A stretch of 64,000 nt of DNA, from contig NC_012491.1 of assembly GCF_000010165.1 (NCBI RefSeq), forward strand, positions 669,001 to 733,000, in the 5' to 3' direction. Shown one piece after another: positions 1 to 8,791 of this stretch. Each line of letters begins with the position of its first letter. Positions within the stretch are counted from its first letter, which is position 1. The stretch comes from Brevibacillus brevis NBRC 100599 (GTDB lineage: Bacteria; Bacillota; Bacilli; Brevibacillales; Brevibacillaceae). The notes below the pieces were generated by a model. That model was not told the origin of the DNA and did no database searches. It saw nothing but the letters and a program-made list of their open reading frames with translations. Made by a program: the position numbers and the translations under genes.

Positions 1-1883
1 GAAAGAATGCCGGCCCTGTCTTGCAACGCTTTACTGAAAATGACCTCAGATTCGATCAATGCCTGAACCCGTGTCCGCACACCCTCTAAAAATTCTTCAT
101 CCACGTAAGCATCGAAAGTTTTGTTGGTCAGCGCCCATTCCATGAGTGCTTCCAGAATGCTTTGGCCGTCTGTCAGGCGCGAGGCAAAAATCATGTCGTC
201 CATCAGGTGGGAAGGAAATTCTTTGGAACCAAGGATGTCTTCCAAAAGATGAGCGGGCAGTAAGCGCAAGATGGTTGCGAAGACCATTTCTTCTGTCAGG
301 AGACTTGGGCGTACATTTTCCAGATTGGCGAAAATGTCATCCTCATCCTGATAAAAGGATGGCTTAGGTGCTTTGCCCCCACTAAGATCGATGGCGCGTT
401 CCTTTTCCCAAAGATGAGCAGCATGTACGAGCTTGCGATCTGCGCGAAGGTCATCCTTGATGATTGAAGTGGGACGAGAAAGATCTTTCTTTCCGAGTTC
501 GAAGTGCTGGGGAATCCAGAGCGGATTGGTTTTCTCTCGAAGAGAATCATTGATGGGATTGGGAACAAACAAGAGGTGACTGTTGTGTCGGGAGCTTTGT
601 TCCAGATAGGTCATGAGCGATGCATCTGTTTGAATCGTTCGGGTTCCCGTAATCTGTGATAGGAAAATAGCGAGCTCTGAAACTACGTCCCGATTACCAA
701 GAGCATATTCCGTGATGAGTGTGCCTGAGGATTGATAGGGACGAGTAGCATGGAGTCGAGAGCGATTGATGAATAAGTCATTTTGGTATGGTCGGAAGGC
801 TGTTGGTGAAAAGGAATCGAGGGAGAGAAGACGCGTGAAATCTCGATAGCCCCAGTCGCGATTCTGTAAAAGGGAAACATCTTGGAGCATGGTTCGAAAA
901 CCTGTAGAAGCCCAATGGATCGTTAAATCTTGCGTAGCGATCCTGCTTGCACGTTGAAGGAAGTGCAGCAAGGCGTCATACTGACGGGCTTTGAGGTAAG
1001 CCCAGTCCATGTCGCGAAGCACTTTCGTCGGCTTTGTTTTCATTCTGTGGAAGGCTTGCACGAAGTGTCGGGTCATTTGGAAGGAAGTATGTCGCTCGCC
1101 AATGGAGTAAGACCAATCCGTAAACATGGTATGTCTGTTGTTGCGGTTGGAAAGAGGTAGGCGGTTCTCAATAGATAGGTGATGAGTGATCGATCTGGTT
1201 GCGTATTCTCCTTCCATCTGTACAAAGAGAGAAGCCCAAAACTTTCGCTCAGCCAAGCTTCTTTCGGTGTTGACGAATAAATTGAACGTGGAAGCACGCT
1301 CTCCCGTGAACCACTCGTCTATCTTTTTTCCGGCGAAACGCTCGGTTCGTATTGCTCCAGGTTGTTCTTTCCTGACGACAGCTTCTGACGATATGGAACG
1401 ACTTGCCGATGCTGGCGGTAAATCAATATGCAGCTCATCCTTATTCACGCGTACGGACATTTGGGCAGGGTTGAGCTTTGCCATTCCTGCTGCTTTAATC
1501 CGATCTGAGAAATGAACACGACGAATGACTTGTAGCGGTTGCTTAATGGTTCGGTCAGCATCCAAGGTCTCGTCTTGGAGCAAGCTCTCTTTCAGCGGCG
1601 AGCGATCGGATACCACGACCAGCTCCATGGGATTGGCCATGCTAGTATCATTCCGGATCATATCCTGCAAGGAGTCTTGAAGGTCAGCGGCAAACGATTT
1701 CCGATTCGCGAGCAAATAATCCAGCATGACCATACTGGCACTTTGTCCGTAGGGAATATAGACGAAGGAATACTTACGGGAGGGCGAAGTCGTGAAAGTT
1801 ACTTTTCCGATATAGTTGCGAATAGAAGCGTAGTGATCTGCAAGTCTGAATTGATAGGCTGCTAGAGAAGAAATCCCGGTCAA
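1..1883 (-). CDS. Large tail-operon protein, unknown function, 3' end outside window
   Basis: An open frame runs without a stop from a TTG codon at 1883 to the window edge, at least 627 codons. The TTG is chosen because GGGAGGTG sits six bases before it. The translation starts MTGISSLAAYQFRLADHYAS. It is hydrophilic, with no signal peptide, membrane segment or catalytic motif that I recognise, and many aromatic and charged residues, as in virion structural proteins. It is the last tail-operon gene visible and follows the two fibre-like genes, from which it is separated by a terminator-like hairpin. A role as a further baseplate, fibre or accessory particle protein is inference from position only. 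Both the continuous frame and the good ribosome site argue that it is a real gene. Confidence 0.75.
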   Translation of the reverse strand, partial: MTGISSLAAYQFRLADHYASIRNYIGKVTFTTSPSRKYSFVYIPYGQSASMVMLDYLLANRKSFAADLQDSLQDMIRNDTSMANPMELVVVSDRSPLKESLLQDETLDADRTIKQPLQVIRRVHFSDRIKAAGMAKLNPAQMSVRVNKDELHIDLPPASASRSISSEAVVRKEQPGAIRTERFAGKKIDEWFTGERASTFNLFVNTERSLAERKFWASLFVQMEGEYATRSITHHLSIENRLPLSNRNNRHTMFTDWSYSIGERHTSFQMTRHFVQAFHRMKTKPTKVLRDMDWAYLKARQYDALLHFLQRASRIATQDLTIHWASTGFRTMLQDVSLLQNRDWGYRDFTRLLSLDSFSPTAFRPYQNDLFINRSRLHATRPYQSSGTLITEYALGNRDVVSELAIFLSQITGTRTIQTDASLMTYLEQSSRHNSHLLFVPNPINDSLREKTNPLWIPQHFELGKKDLSRPTSIIKDDLRADRKLVHAAHLWEKERAIDLSGGKAPKPSFYQDEDDIFANLENVRPSLLTEEMVFATILRLLPAHLLEDILGSKEFPSHLMDDMIFASRLTDGQSILEALMEWALTNKTFDAYVDEEFLEGVRTRVQALIESEVIFSKALQDRAGIL

Positions 1884-1897
1884 ATGGTTCACCTCCC

Positions 1898-1942
1898 AAA
1901 AAGAAGGGGGAACACCAGAGATGCGTTCTAGTTTTCCCCCTT
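1898..1942 (-). terminator. Hairpin terminator or attenuator between tail genes
   Basis: Read on the minus strand, AAGGGGGAAAAC (1942-1931) can pair with GTTCCCCCTT (1913-1904), followed by CTTTTT. It lies between the 362-residue fibre-like gene and the partial gene at the window edge. It could end the main tail transcript or lower expression of the last gene. Confidence 0.7.
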
Positions 1943-1974
1943 TTGCTAGCTATACGGTTTTAGAGGGACTTCTT

Positions 1975-3063
1975 TTAGTAGCGAACTTCCTTCAGGAAAG
2001 CGACCCCCATTTTTACGTTGGCGGAGTAGTTCATGAAATTCTGTTCGGTATTGTGGTCGAAATAGCGGTACACTTCCTGCTTGTGTTTCTTGGTCGTGTC
2101 GCTTGGATCGACATCAATGATCAATTCATCCAAGTGGAGAATGTTGTTTTTCGAAACAGCAATGCATGCATCCAAGCTGCCGCGGTATCCATCATATCCG
2201 TGTACGACATAAATCGGGCTCAAATGGTAACGGCGTGTCCAAGCAGATGCGTTAAAGCCTTGGGGCTCTAGAAGAAGACCGGTATCGCCGAGCTTGCTAT
2301 CGGAATATGCTTTGCCCGGCTGTGGAGCTTGGGTAATGAAGGCAGGGTAGTGTTTTTGGAAGCGAATGCCCGATTTTGTCGCCAGCATTTGCAAGGTGTT
2401 GTTACCAAAAGAGGTGTATTGACCATAATCGTGTGGGGCGATTGGAGCAGTAGGCTCTGTAGAGACAGCTCCAGCCGTCAGCATGATGTTTCCAACCACA
2501 TCATCCATGTTGTACTTGAACGGCTTAAGTGCTCCTACGTACAGGAAGCTCTTGCGATAATCTTCAAAGTGAACAGCCGGATCGCCAACGGCAACCAGAG
2601 AAAGGCGGTTGTTCATCACGTTCATGTACAGGTAGACAGGTTTATCAATCGTACGATCTGTCGGTTTGCCATTCACGACGAATTTCTCGTCGGCCCATTC
2701 GAAATTGACTGGATGTCCTTCTGTTGCGAAGGTTTTGGCTGTGGCATTGTAGTCTGTCAATACTTGTACCGTCAAGGAGCTATGTTCCTTCGGGTTTGTG
2801 AAGCCTGGATTGACGAATTTTACATAAAACTCTTTGGTCTCAGTGTTAATTTTGGAGATGCCCTTCAGGACAAGCTCGGAGGTTTTGCCAGAAGCGGAAT
2901 CTTTTTTGGTGAGATCTGTCATAACTGTCCAGGTTGATTTTTCTTGTGTCTCTCCGGCAGCTGGGTTAAAGGTATAGTTAGTAAGTTGTTCGATTTCAGA
3001 TTTAATCGTATCCAGGAGCTCTTTAGAAGTGGTGATTTTTTCAATGTATTTAAAATTGGCCAT
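1975..3063 (-). CDS. Fibre-like tail protein, shorter paralogue
   Basis: A 362-residue protein with no recognised enzymatic domain. The ATG at 3063 is chosen over an upstream in-frame start because AAGGAGG lies nine bases ahead of it. Its C-terminal part matches that of the 602-residue neighbour in the same order: YPAFITQ, then a segment with SPIYVVHGYDGYRGSLD (SPIYLVHQFEGYRGYLD in the neighbour), then LDELIIDVD versus KDELVVDTE, and finally a closing ILKEVY/FLKEVR motif. The two genes therefore arose by duplication. Position after the tip proteins suggests a receptor-binding or fibre subunit, but this is inference. No chaperone-type C-terminal domain or collagen-like repeat is visible. Confidence 0.8.
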   Translation of the reverse strand: MANFKYIEKITTSKELLDTIKSEIEQLTNYTFNPAAGETQEKSTWTVMTDLTKKDSASGKTSELVLKGISKINTETKEFYVKFVNPGFTNPKEHSSLTVQVLTDYNATAKTFATEGHPVNFEWADEKFVVNGKPTDRTIDKPVYLYMNVMNNRLSLVAVGDPAVHFEDYRKSFLYVGALKPFKYNMDDVVGNIMLTAGAVSTEPTAPIAPHDYGQYTSFGNNTLQMLATKSGIRFQKHYPAFITQAPQPGKAYSDSKLGDTGLLLEPQGFNASAWTRRYHLSPIYVVHGYDGYRGSLDACIAVSKNNILHLDELIIDVDPSDTTKKHKQEVYRYFDHNTEQNFMNYSANVKMGVAFLKEVRY

Positions 3064-3077
3064 GTGAAAATCCTCCT

Positions 3078-4886
3078 TTAATATACTTCTTTTAAGATGG
3101 CGATGGTGCAATCGGTAGGGTTAGGGGAGTACTTGAAGAAATTAACAGGGGTATTGATTCGGAAGAACTTGTATACCTCTGTCCAAGTTCCGGCAGCAGG
3201 GTTCTTCGGATCTTTTGGTTCCTCGGTATCGACGACGAGCTCGTCCTTGTTGATCAGATTATGGTCCTCGATTGCTACGACACTGTCGAGGTAGCCGCGA
3301 TAGCCTTCGAACTGGTGTACCAGATAGATCGGTGATGCATGATATTTCTTCGTCCATTTCGAGCTTTGGAAGCCGTTTGCTTCGAGTACCATTTTGGAGA
3401 GCTCAGGAGGGAGAGTGCCCACTCCATCGTATTTGGGGAGCTGGGTAATGAAGGCAGGGTAGTACGCCTGGAAGTAGACGGAGCTTCGGGTTTGCAGCAT
3501 GGAGAAGGAGTACATGCCGTTGGAGGTATAGCGTCCCCAGCCCGAATAGTTAGGATTGGTGTCCTGCTTGATGTCGGCAGGAAGGAAGCTTGATTTTTCT
3601 TTTGTCAAATCACCCATGCCGACTGTGATGCCAAAATTGCCTTTGTGGTCATAGTCAGCAAAAGGAATCGTTTTTCCGATATAAGCAAAGCTGCTGTAGT
3701 AGGCATCCATATCAGGCGAAGGGTCGCCCTCAATTACGATTGCTACACGATCATTACTGACGGATAGGTTGTATTCAACCCAATAATCTGGGCGACGCTT
3801 CTTGTTCGGTACCCAAGAGACGATAGAGTCGGCGCCGTAGAAAAAGTGGGAGGAAGGGCTTTTGATTTCGACCTTGTCGTCGTAATCGAGTGCCCATGCT
3901 TCGTGAGGCGGAGTGTATTTCTCGGTGTCGTCAGGATTGTTCCATTTGTTGTATTGAAGCTCGGCTTGTTTTTGGTCGAGGACGACAGGTACTTTACCGG
4001 GAATAACTGTGCTCATATCGCAGGCAAGCAGGTACGTATCGGCAGAGTTTCCAACCGGATTTTTGCCTGTGAAGCCTTTGCCGTAGGACACATCCAAGTA
4101 GTTGTATTGCTGGATGGGATGTTTTAGCATGACAAAGTAGTCGTTAGGCGTTTGGCCTGTAGGTACGTCTGGAACGGCTTTTAGGACGACAGTGCGGTCG
4201 TAGTGATGGACGGGGTTGGCAATGTATTTGACCATTCCGAATTTGTATAGTTGGGCACTAACGTAAGTGGTGTAACCTCCCGAATAATAGGTAGTCCATT
4301 TAGCTTTTGAAAGTAGGTCATTCCAATCGGAAGGCATTTGTGTAATGATCTTGTACTCGTTCCATTCGACACCGGGTGTAAAAGTAACCCCATCAAGCTC
4401 GTATTTACCTTGAAGTAGTACATAGGCTTTCTTACCGACGGTGTTTGAAGGATCAAGATCATCGATATTAACCACCGGTAGCCCTGGTACAGAAAGGGTA
4501 ATATCGTTACCTTCAGTATCTTTGTAGACAAATTCTTTTACCTGAATTTTTTTACCAGATTTCGTGTTGCTAGTGCCGAGAGTTTCATAGACATATCCGT
4601 CTTCATCAACGAGCGGAATATCATTGTACGAGGATCTCAATTCCCGCAAATCTGGTAACTTATAAACCGGATAAGTCTTCCCATCCGTATGCTTGTAAGT
4701 CCCTTGCGTATCGGCAACAATCGTCTTCTTAAACGTAACCCACTTATCTTCATTAACCTCGAACACCTTTTCCCAGCGGTTCTTCGTATCCGGGATTTTG
4801 GCATTGACGATTTCATCAGCCAGCTTGTTGATGAGCAAATCGGCTGTGACCTCGCCCTCGATCCAAGCTACTTGTTTACTAGGCAT
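3078..4886 (-). CDS. Fibre-like tail protein, longer paralogue
   Basis: A 602-residue protein starting MPSKQVAWIEGEVTADLLIN, with AAAGGAGG seven bases before the ATG. The C-terminal ~280 residues are related to the downstream 362-residue protein. The N-terminal half is additional and rich in Tyr, Lys and Asp, with repeated 'VFEVNEDKWVTFKK'-like beta-strand patterns. No signal peptide or transmembrane segment is seen. Gene order (tape measure, distal tail, tip lysin, small proteins, then this) suggests a baseplate or fibre component that touches the target cell. No family name can be assigned by eye. Confidence 0.8.
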   Translation of the reverse strand: MPSKQVAWIEGEVTADLLINKLADEIVNAKIPDTKNRWEKVFEVNEDKWVTFKKTIVADTQGTYKHTDGKTYPVYKLPDLRELRSSYNDIPLVDEDGYVYETLGTSNTKSGKKIQVKEFVYKDTEGNDITLSVPGLPVVNIDDLDPSNTVGKKAYVLLQGKYELDGVTFTPGVEWNEYKIITQMPSDWNDLLSKAKWTTYYSGGYTTYVSAQLYKFGMVKYIANPVHHYDRTVVLKAVPDVPTGQTPNDYFVMLKHPIQQYNYLDVSYGKGFTGKNPVGNSADTYLLACDMSTVIPGKVPVVLDQKQAELQYNKWNNPDDTEKYTPPHEAWALDYDDKVEIKSPSSHFFYGADSIVSWVPNKKRRPDYWVEYNLSVSNDRVAIVIEGDPSPDMDAYYSSFAYIGKTIPFADYDHKGNFGITVGMGDLTKEKSSFLPADIKQDTNPNYSGWGRYTSNGMYSFSMLQTRSSVYFQAYYPAFITQLPKYDGVGTLPPELSKMVLEANGFQSSKWTKKYHASPIYLVHQFEGYRGYLDSVVAIEDHNLINKDELVVDTEEPKDPKNPAAGTWTEVYKFFRINTPVNFFKYSPNPTDCTIAILKEVY

Positions 4887-4899
4887 CCATACGCCTCCT

Positions 4900-5319
4900 T
4901 TACAGTTTCTTGCGTAAAAATTTCACATTGTACCAAACTTTCTTTTCCGTACCTGAAATGTTGTGGAAGTCAAAGCGGATCTGCGCATTTGGCTTTAGCG
5001 GATAGACGATCCCAAAGCTGTTACCCATCGAGACGGACTCCGGTAGCTCTTTGGTATAAATCGTTTCACAGACCTTCACGCCGTCCAGACTCAGCTCCCA
5101 GTAATCGCCGACGCAGTAATTATTGGTGGCAAACGCCACGGATAAAAATTCTGTCGGGTAGGGAAGGGCATAGGTATCGGAAAAGACTTGCTTGGACGCA
5201 GTCACATCAATCATGCGTCCGCGAATGAAGGGCTCAGTAAATTTGGAAAAGTGCGGGTAGGGGAGCTCTCGTACCTTGTCGATCACGCCCCCGCCCGAAT
5301 AAACAACGGAGAAGCCCAC
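4900..5319 (-). CDS. Small baseplate-type protein, unknown
   Basis: A 139-residue protein starting at a GTG (5319) with AGAGGTGA six bases upstream. It is beta-rich in appearance (VKVCETIYTKELPESVSMG, FDFHNISGTEKKVWYNV), soluble, and lacks recognisable motifs. The alternation of short hydrophobic strands suggests a jelly-roll or immunoglobulin-like fold, which is only an impression. It lies a few bases after the preceding 139-residue gene, so the two are probably co-translated tail components. Confidence 0.7.
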   Translation of the reverse strand: MGFSVVYSGGGVIDKVRELPYPHFSKFTEPFIRGRMIDVTASKQVFSDTYALPYPTEFLSVAFATNNYCVGDYWELSLDGVKVCETIYTKELPESVSMGNSFGIVYPLKPNAQIRFDFHNISGTEKKVWYNVKFLRKKL

Positions 5320-5325
5320 TTGTAC

Positions 5326-5745
5326 TCACCTCTCTTTCTCTATACGAAGGACATCGGTGCCAGTTAAGAGGCCCCTCGTATCATAGAGTAGACGGATCAG
5401 ATAAGATCCTACCGTTTTTCCATCAGGTGCGTAGCCCGCAGCGGTAACCGAGGTTAATCGCCATAGAGAATAGTACTCCCAGTCTGGATGGAGCTGATCG
5501 ACCTCAAGCGGGAAGGTGGTCGTGTCTGCAGAGCCAAATGTGAGGGAAATATCCAGCATATAGCCAGACTCGTAGAATAGCTTTGCACCCGTGACCTTTT
5601 CCGGATCGAGGGGATGCTCCCGGATTAGACGTACGGAGGGTTCCTCGACGAACGGGTCTGCTGTTACTGTCTTGGTACGGTGGACTTCATCGCGGATCAG
5701 ATCGAGGATTGGATAAATCAAATAATCATTCGCAATCCCGGCCAT
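5326..5745 (-). CDS. Small baseplate-type protein, overlaps tip lysin stop
   Basis: A 139-residue protein starting MAGIANDYLIYPILDLIRDE. Its ATG overlaps the TAA of the tip-lysin gene in a TAATG junction, which indicates translational coupling and fixes the start; a longer in-frame extension upstream would lie inside the lysin gene. No known domain is apparent. Coupling to the tip protein suggests a stoichiometric partner at the distal tail. Confidence 0.75.
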   Translation of the reverse strand: MAGIANDYLIYPILDLIRDEVHRTKTVTADPFVEEPSVRLIREHPLDPEKVTGAKLFYESGYMLDISLTFGSADTTTFPLEVDQLHPDWEYYSLWRLTSVTAAGYAPDGKTVGSYLIRLLYDTRGLLTGTDVLRIEKER

Positions 5746-8700
5746 TACACAATCGCCCCCTCGTTGTTGCTCCAAAATAAATCGAGGATTTGCATATAGC
5801 CGTTCTGCGCATCGAACATCGAGCGGATTCCTTTGATGGTATACGCTTCGCGGGTGGTTGTATTGGAGTCGATAATGTAAATACGATCGAGGACATCCAA
5901 GGCAGGGTTACCGGGGATGGAAATTTGCAGCGTACGGCACAAGCGTTTTATATCAAAAAATGTTCGTCGCGCGGCCAGTCGCTTCAATTCGTCTGTCTTC
6001 GCAGAAGGAACGTGCCTAACGCCTGTGCGGACCTCGCCTTTTAGCTCCATCAAAATCTCGGTATCTACGAAATGACCAGCCTTATTTTCTTCGTCCAAAA
6101 TGACAAGATGGCTCCTGCCACGGGAGAAATCGATCGTCTTATGAATCGTGATCAAATTGTCGTGCTCCGTATAAGTAGCTACAATCGGCCGATTCATATC
6201 AATCTCTTCCAAGCGATACGTACCGTAACGGTCACAATAGGAACGGAATTCTGTATCTTTCATGATTTCCGCGATGGCTTCTCCCACTTTGTATTGATAC
6301 GATTCGAATTTGCGTCCTGGCGGCTCAATAAAAGGATTTTTCCAACCTTTTGGGGTCAAAATGGATTCGGCATCGACTTCTACGAATTCGCCTTCTTTAT
6401 CCGGTACAGCCTTGAAAACCTTGCCTGTCGCTTGCGTCGCGTGGGTATAGCTCGTCTCTTGTACAATGGCATAGGGGTAGTAAATGTCTTGCGGATTGCT
6501 GCGCCAACTATACATTCCTGCATGGGCGATCAAGTCTTGTACGATAGCGGATTTGAGGTAGGCGGCTTTAGCGGTTGGTTCGGTTGGGACAGGTGCAGTA
6601 CCCTCCCACTCGGGGATTTGATCAAACTCCGTGCTGGAACGGAACTTTTGATAGATTTGCCACACACTGTTATACCAATTCGTATCGCTTGCCCATTGGT
6701 AAGCTCCTTTGTCTCCTCCTTGCCAAAAATATTTGACGTCGTCGACAGATTGGAAGCGCCAGCCTTTGCTCGCCATGGCTTCCCGATAGCGAACGGCTCC
6801 GCGATAGAGCTGTCGTTCGATTCCTTGGTATTGCGGATCGCATTTTTCACCGGTGTAGCATCCATATCCGAGAATGAAGTCTCCTGGAGGCAGCCCTTTC
6901 CCGAGCGTCCCCATTTTTGTCTCATGCTCGGCGATGGCTAGCAGAAATTTATAATCGAGCTCTGGGCCCTGCTGTTTGGCCTGCTTTTTGGCCATCGAGA
7001 TGATTTTGTCCCGACGAGTCATCGAGGAAAAAACATTGGTATCATGTGCAGCAGAATGTCCGACATCTGGGGGATATTGCTTGTCCTCGGTAATGACCTT
7101 GTTCATGATCTTCTTGTACATATCGCGGCAGTAAATGGTCATGGTCGATTCCTCGCCATTCAAATCGAGCTTGTCGATCAGACCAGTAAACACCCGCATC
7201 AAATTCAGACCATAACCCATGTAGATCCGGACAGGAGTATTTTCGGAGAGAACGCCAACATGGAATCCATTCACAAAATAAGACCAAGGGGTTTCCTTGT
7301 AGGTTTCGGGAAAGTAAAACGGATTATAGTCCGGGCTGTAGTAGCCGCCCGGGTTTGAAATCGTGATCCGTGCCTCACGTGAATCCATTTCAAACTGGTC
7401 GTCCATTTCGATGTGGTTAATATTGTCCAGAGTAAGGGTGTCCATATAGACGAACTTTCCGACCTGGAGCGATACTTTTCGCGGCTGACCAGGCATGAAG
7501 GTGCTCGTAATTTCCCGTTCCTCAAAAAACTCCTGCTGTATCGTCGGATCGACTTTGTCTTTGTTCCCGTACAGATCGGGTCGCCCTTGCAATTCCTTGA
7601 TCTGAATGTACTGGAGGGAAAAGCGATTGACTTGTTTTCCATTCCAAAACAGCTCGATACGGATTTCCATTTCGCCATTGGGAAAGGGGATATCACGAAT
7701 CTCTACGTTTTCTGTCCCAGAGAATTTGTTGACCTTGATTTGCATTTTTCCATTGAAAAAAACGCGCAGCTCGCCGGCACCTTCACCGAAGTTGGTGGAG
7801 AACCCCATGCTGAAAATGCCGGGGTGAGCGGAGGTCAGCTTGAGATTCATACCTGTCGTAACGGTAGGGGAGGGGAAGAGAGTCTTGTACCCTTTGGGAT
7901 CAAAAGTAAAGGTGAGGTTGCTATGCTCCGTCGAGCTTCTCTCGATCATGGATAGCTTTTTGGCCAGCTCGTCTACTTTGTAGACAGATTTTGTGTGCCA
8001 CGTATTATTGGTAAAGCGTTCGTCAAAAAGAGTTGCTCCTGGCGTTCCAACAAAGGTGACATCGGTTGTGACTCCTGCGCCGTTATTCGAAGAGGCAGCG
8101 AACAGATACTTCGAGCCATTCATATAAGGAAAAGGATCAATGACGGCTTGTCCGTTCCAGACTTCAAAGTGCAGATGAGCGCCTCTTCCTTTTGAGCGGG
8201 GGGAATTGGGATCGTCATAGGTGCCCATGTTCGTAACGCCGGCAGAGCGGACGTCTCCTGTATTGCCGCTTTTTCCGATAATAGTGCCTTGCGTGACATA
8301 ATCCCCGGTTTTGACGTGGATTTCGCTCATATGGGCGTAACGGGTCCAGATGCCATCCGCATGCTGAATTTCTACGCGAAAGCCAAAGCTCGTATATTTT
8401 TCAGACACGGTCACTTTTTTTACTTTGCCAGCCCAGGCAGCTTTGATGGGCGTACCGACCGGACAAGCGATATCAATCCCTTTGTGGTTGCGGTTGTCGC
8501 CCATATAGGCTGTAATATCTCGGGTGCTTTTGCCCTCGACAGGAAAGACAAAAGAAATCTTGGATAGAGCAGTTCCGCCCTCTTTTGAACTATCTTGAAT
8601 GATGGTGCGGGTCAATGTTTTCTCTTCCCGCCGATCACTCATAATGAAATCGAGTTCTTCGGTACGGCCCGGCACGAAGATGAGTCGATCTATCTCGACG

Positions 8701-8780
8701 CGGCACGCGGGCTTCGATAATTCTCCGAGTTTGAGTCTTTCGGAGAGAATTCTGCGCAGCTCATTGGACATCGTTTGCAT
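5745..8780 (-). CDS. Tail-tip protein with M23 endopeptidase and second lytic-type domain
   Basis: A 1011-residue protein with AGGAGGTG five bases before the ATG. Residues ~75-210 form an M23/LytM zinc peptidase. The ligand motif HKGID has H99 and D103, followed by a YAH motif with H150 and the HLHFEV motif with H202/H204. All metal and catalytic positions are present, so activity on peptidoglycan cross-bridges is expected. A second region, near the protein centre, has FLLAIAEHETKMGT followed by a Gly/Trp-rich stretch with YFWQGGDKGAYQWAS. This resembles glucosaminidase or lysozyme-like tail enzymes, with the Glu of AEHET as candidate catalytic acid. The remainder resembles baseplate hub protein. 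Families of this kind (tail-associated lysins, Tal) open the wall during docking. Here two different cuts may be combined in one protein. Confidence 0.85.
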   Translation of the reverse strand: MQTMSNELRRILSERLKLGELSKPACRVEIDRLIFVPGRTEELDFIMSDRREEKTLTRTIIQDSSKEGGTALSKISFVFPVEGKSTRDITAYMGDNRNHKGIDIACPVGTPIKAAWAGKVKKVTVSEKYTSFGFRVEIQHADGIWTRYAHMSEIHVKTGDYVTQGTIIGKSGNTGDVRSAGVTNMGTYDDPNSPRSKGRGAHLHFEVWNGQAVIDPFPYMNGSKYLFAASSNNGAGVTTDVTFVGTPGATLFDERFTNNTWHTKSVYKVDELAKKLSMIERSSTEHSNLTFTFDPKGYKTLFPSPTVTTGMNLKLTSAHPGIFSMGFSTNFGEGAGELRVFFNGKMQIKVNKFSGTENVEIRDIPFPNGEMEIRIELFWNGKQVNRFSLQYIQIKELQGRPDLYGNKDKVDPTIQQEFFEEREITSTFMPGQPRKVSLQVGKFVYMDTLTLDNINHIEMDDQFEMDSREARITISNPGGYYSPDYNPFYFPETYKETPWSYFVNGFHVGVLSENTPVRIYMGYGLNLMRVFTGLIDKLDLNGEESTMTIYCRDMYKKIMNKVITEDKQYPPDVGHSAAHDTNVFSSMTRRDKIISMAKKQAKQQGPELDYKFLLAIAEHETKMGTLGKGLPPGDFILGYGCYTGEKCDPQYQGIERQLYRGAVRYREAMASKGWRFQSVDDVKYFWQGGDKGAYQWASDTNWYNSVWQIYQKFRSSTEFDQIPEWEGTAPVPTEPTAKAAYLKSAIVQDLIAHAGMYSWRSNPQDIYYPYAIVQETSYTHATQATGKVFKAVPDKEGEFVEVDAESILTPKGWKNPFIEPPGRKFESYQYKVGEAIAEIMKDTEFRSYCDRYGTYRLEEIDMNRPIVATYTEHDNLITIHKTIDFSRGRSHLVILDEENKAGHFVDTEILMELKGEVRTGVRHVPSAKTDELKRLAARRTFFDIKRLCRTLQISIPGNPALDVLDRIYIIDSNTTTREAYTIKGIRSMFDAQNGYMQILDLFWSNNEGAIV

Positions 8781-8791
8781 GAAAGCACCTC

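Noticed and set aside
2329-2937. 202-codon plus-strand frame opposite the short fibre-like gene
   Set aside because: Antisense shadow; the minus-strand gene has the ribosome site and paralogue.
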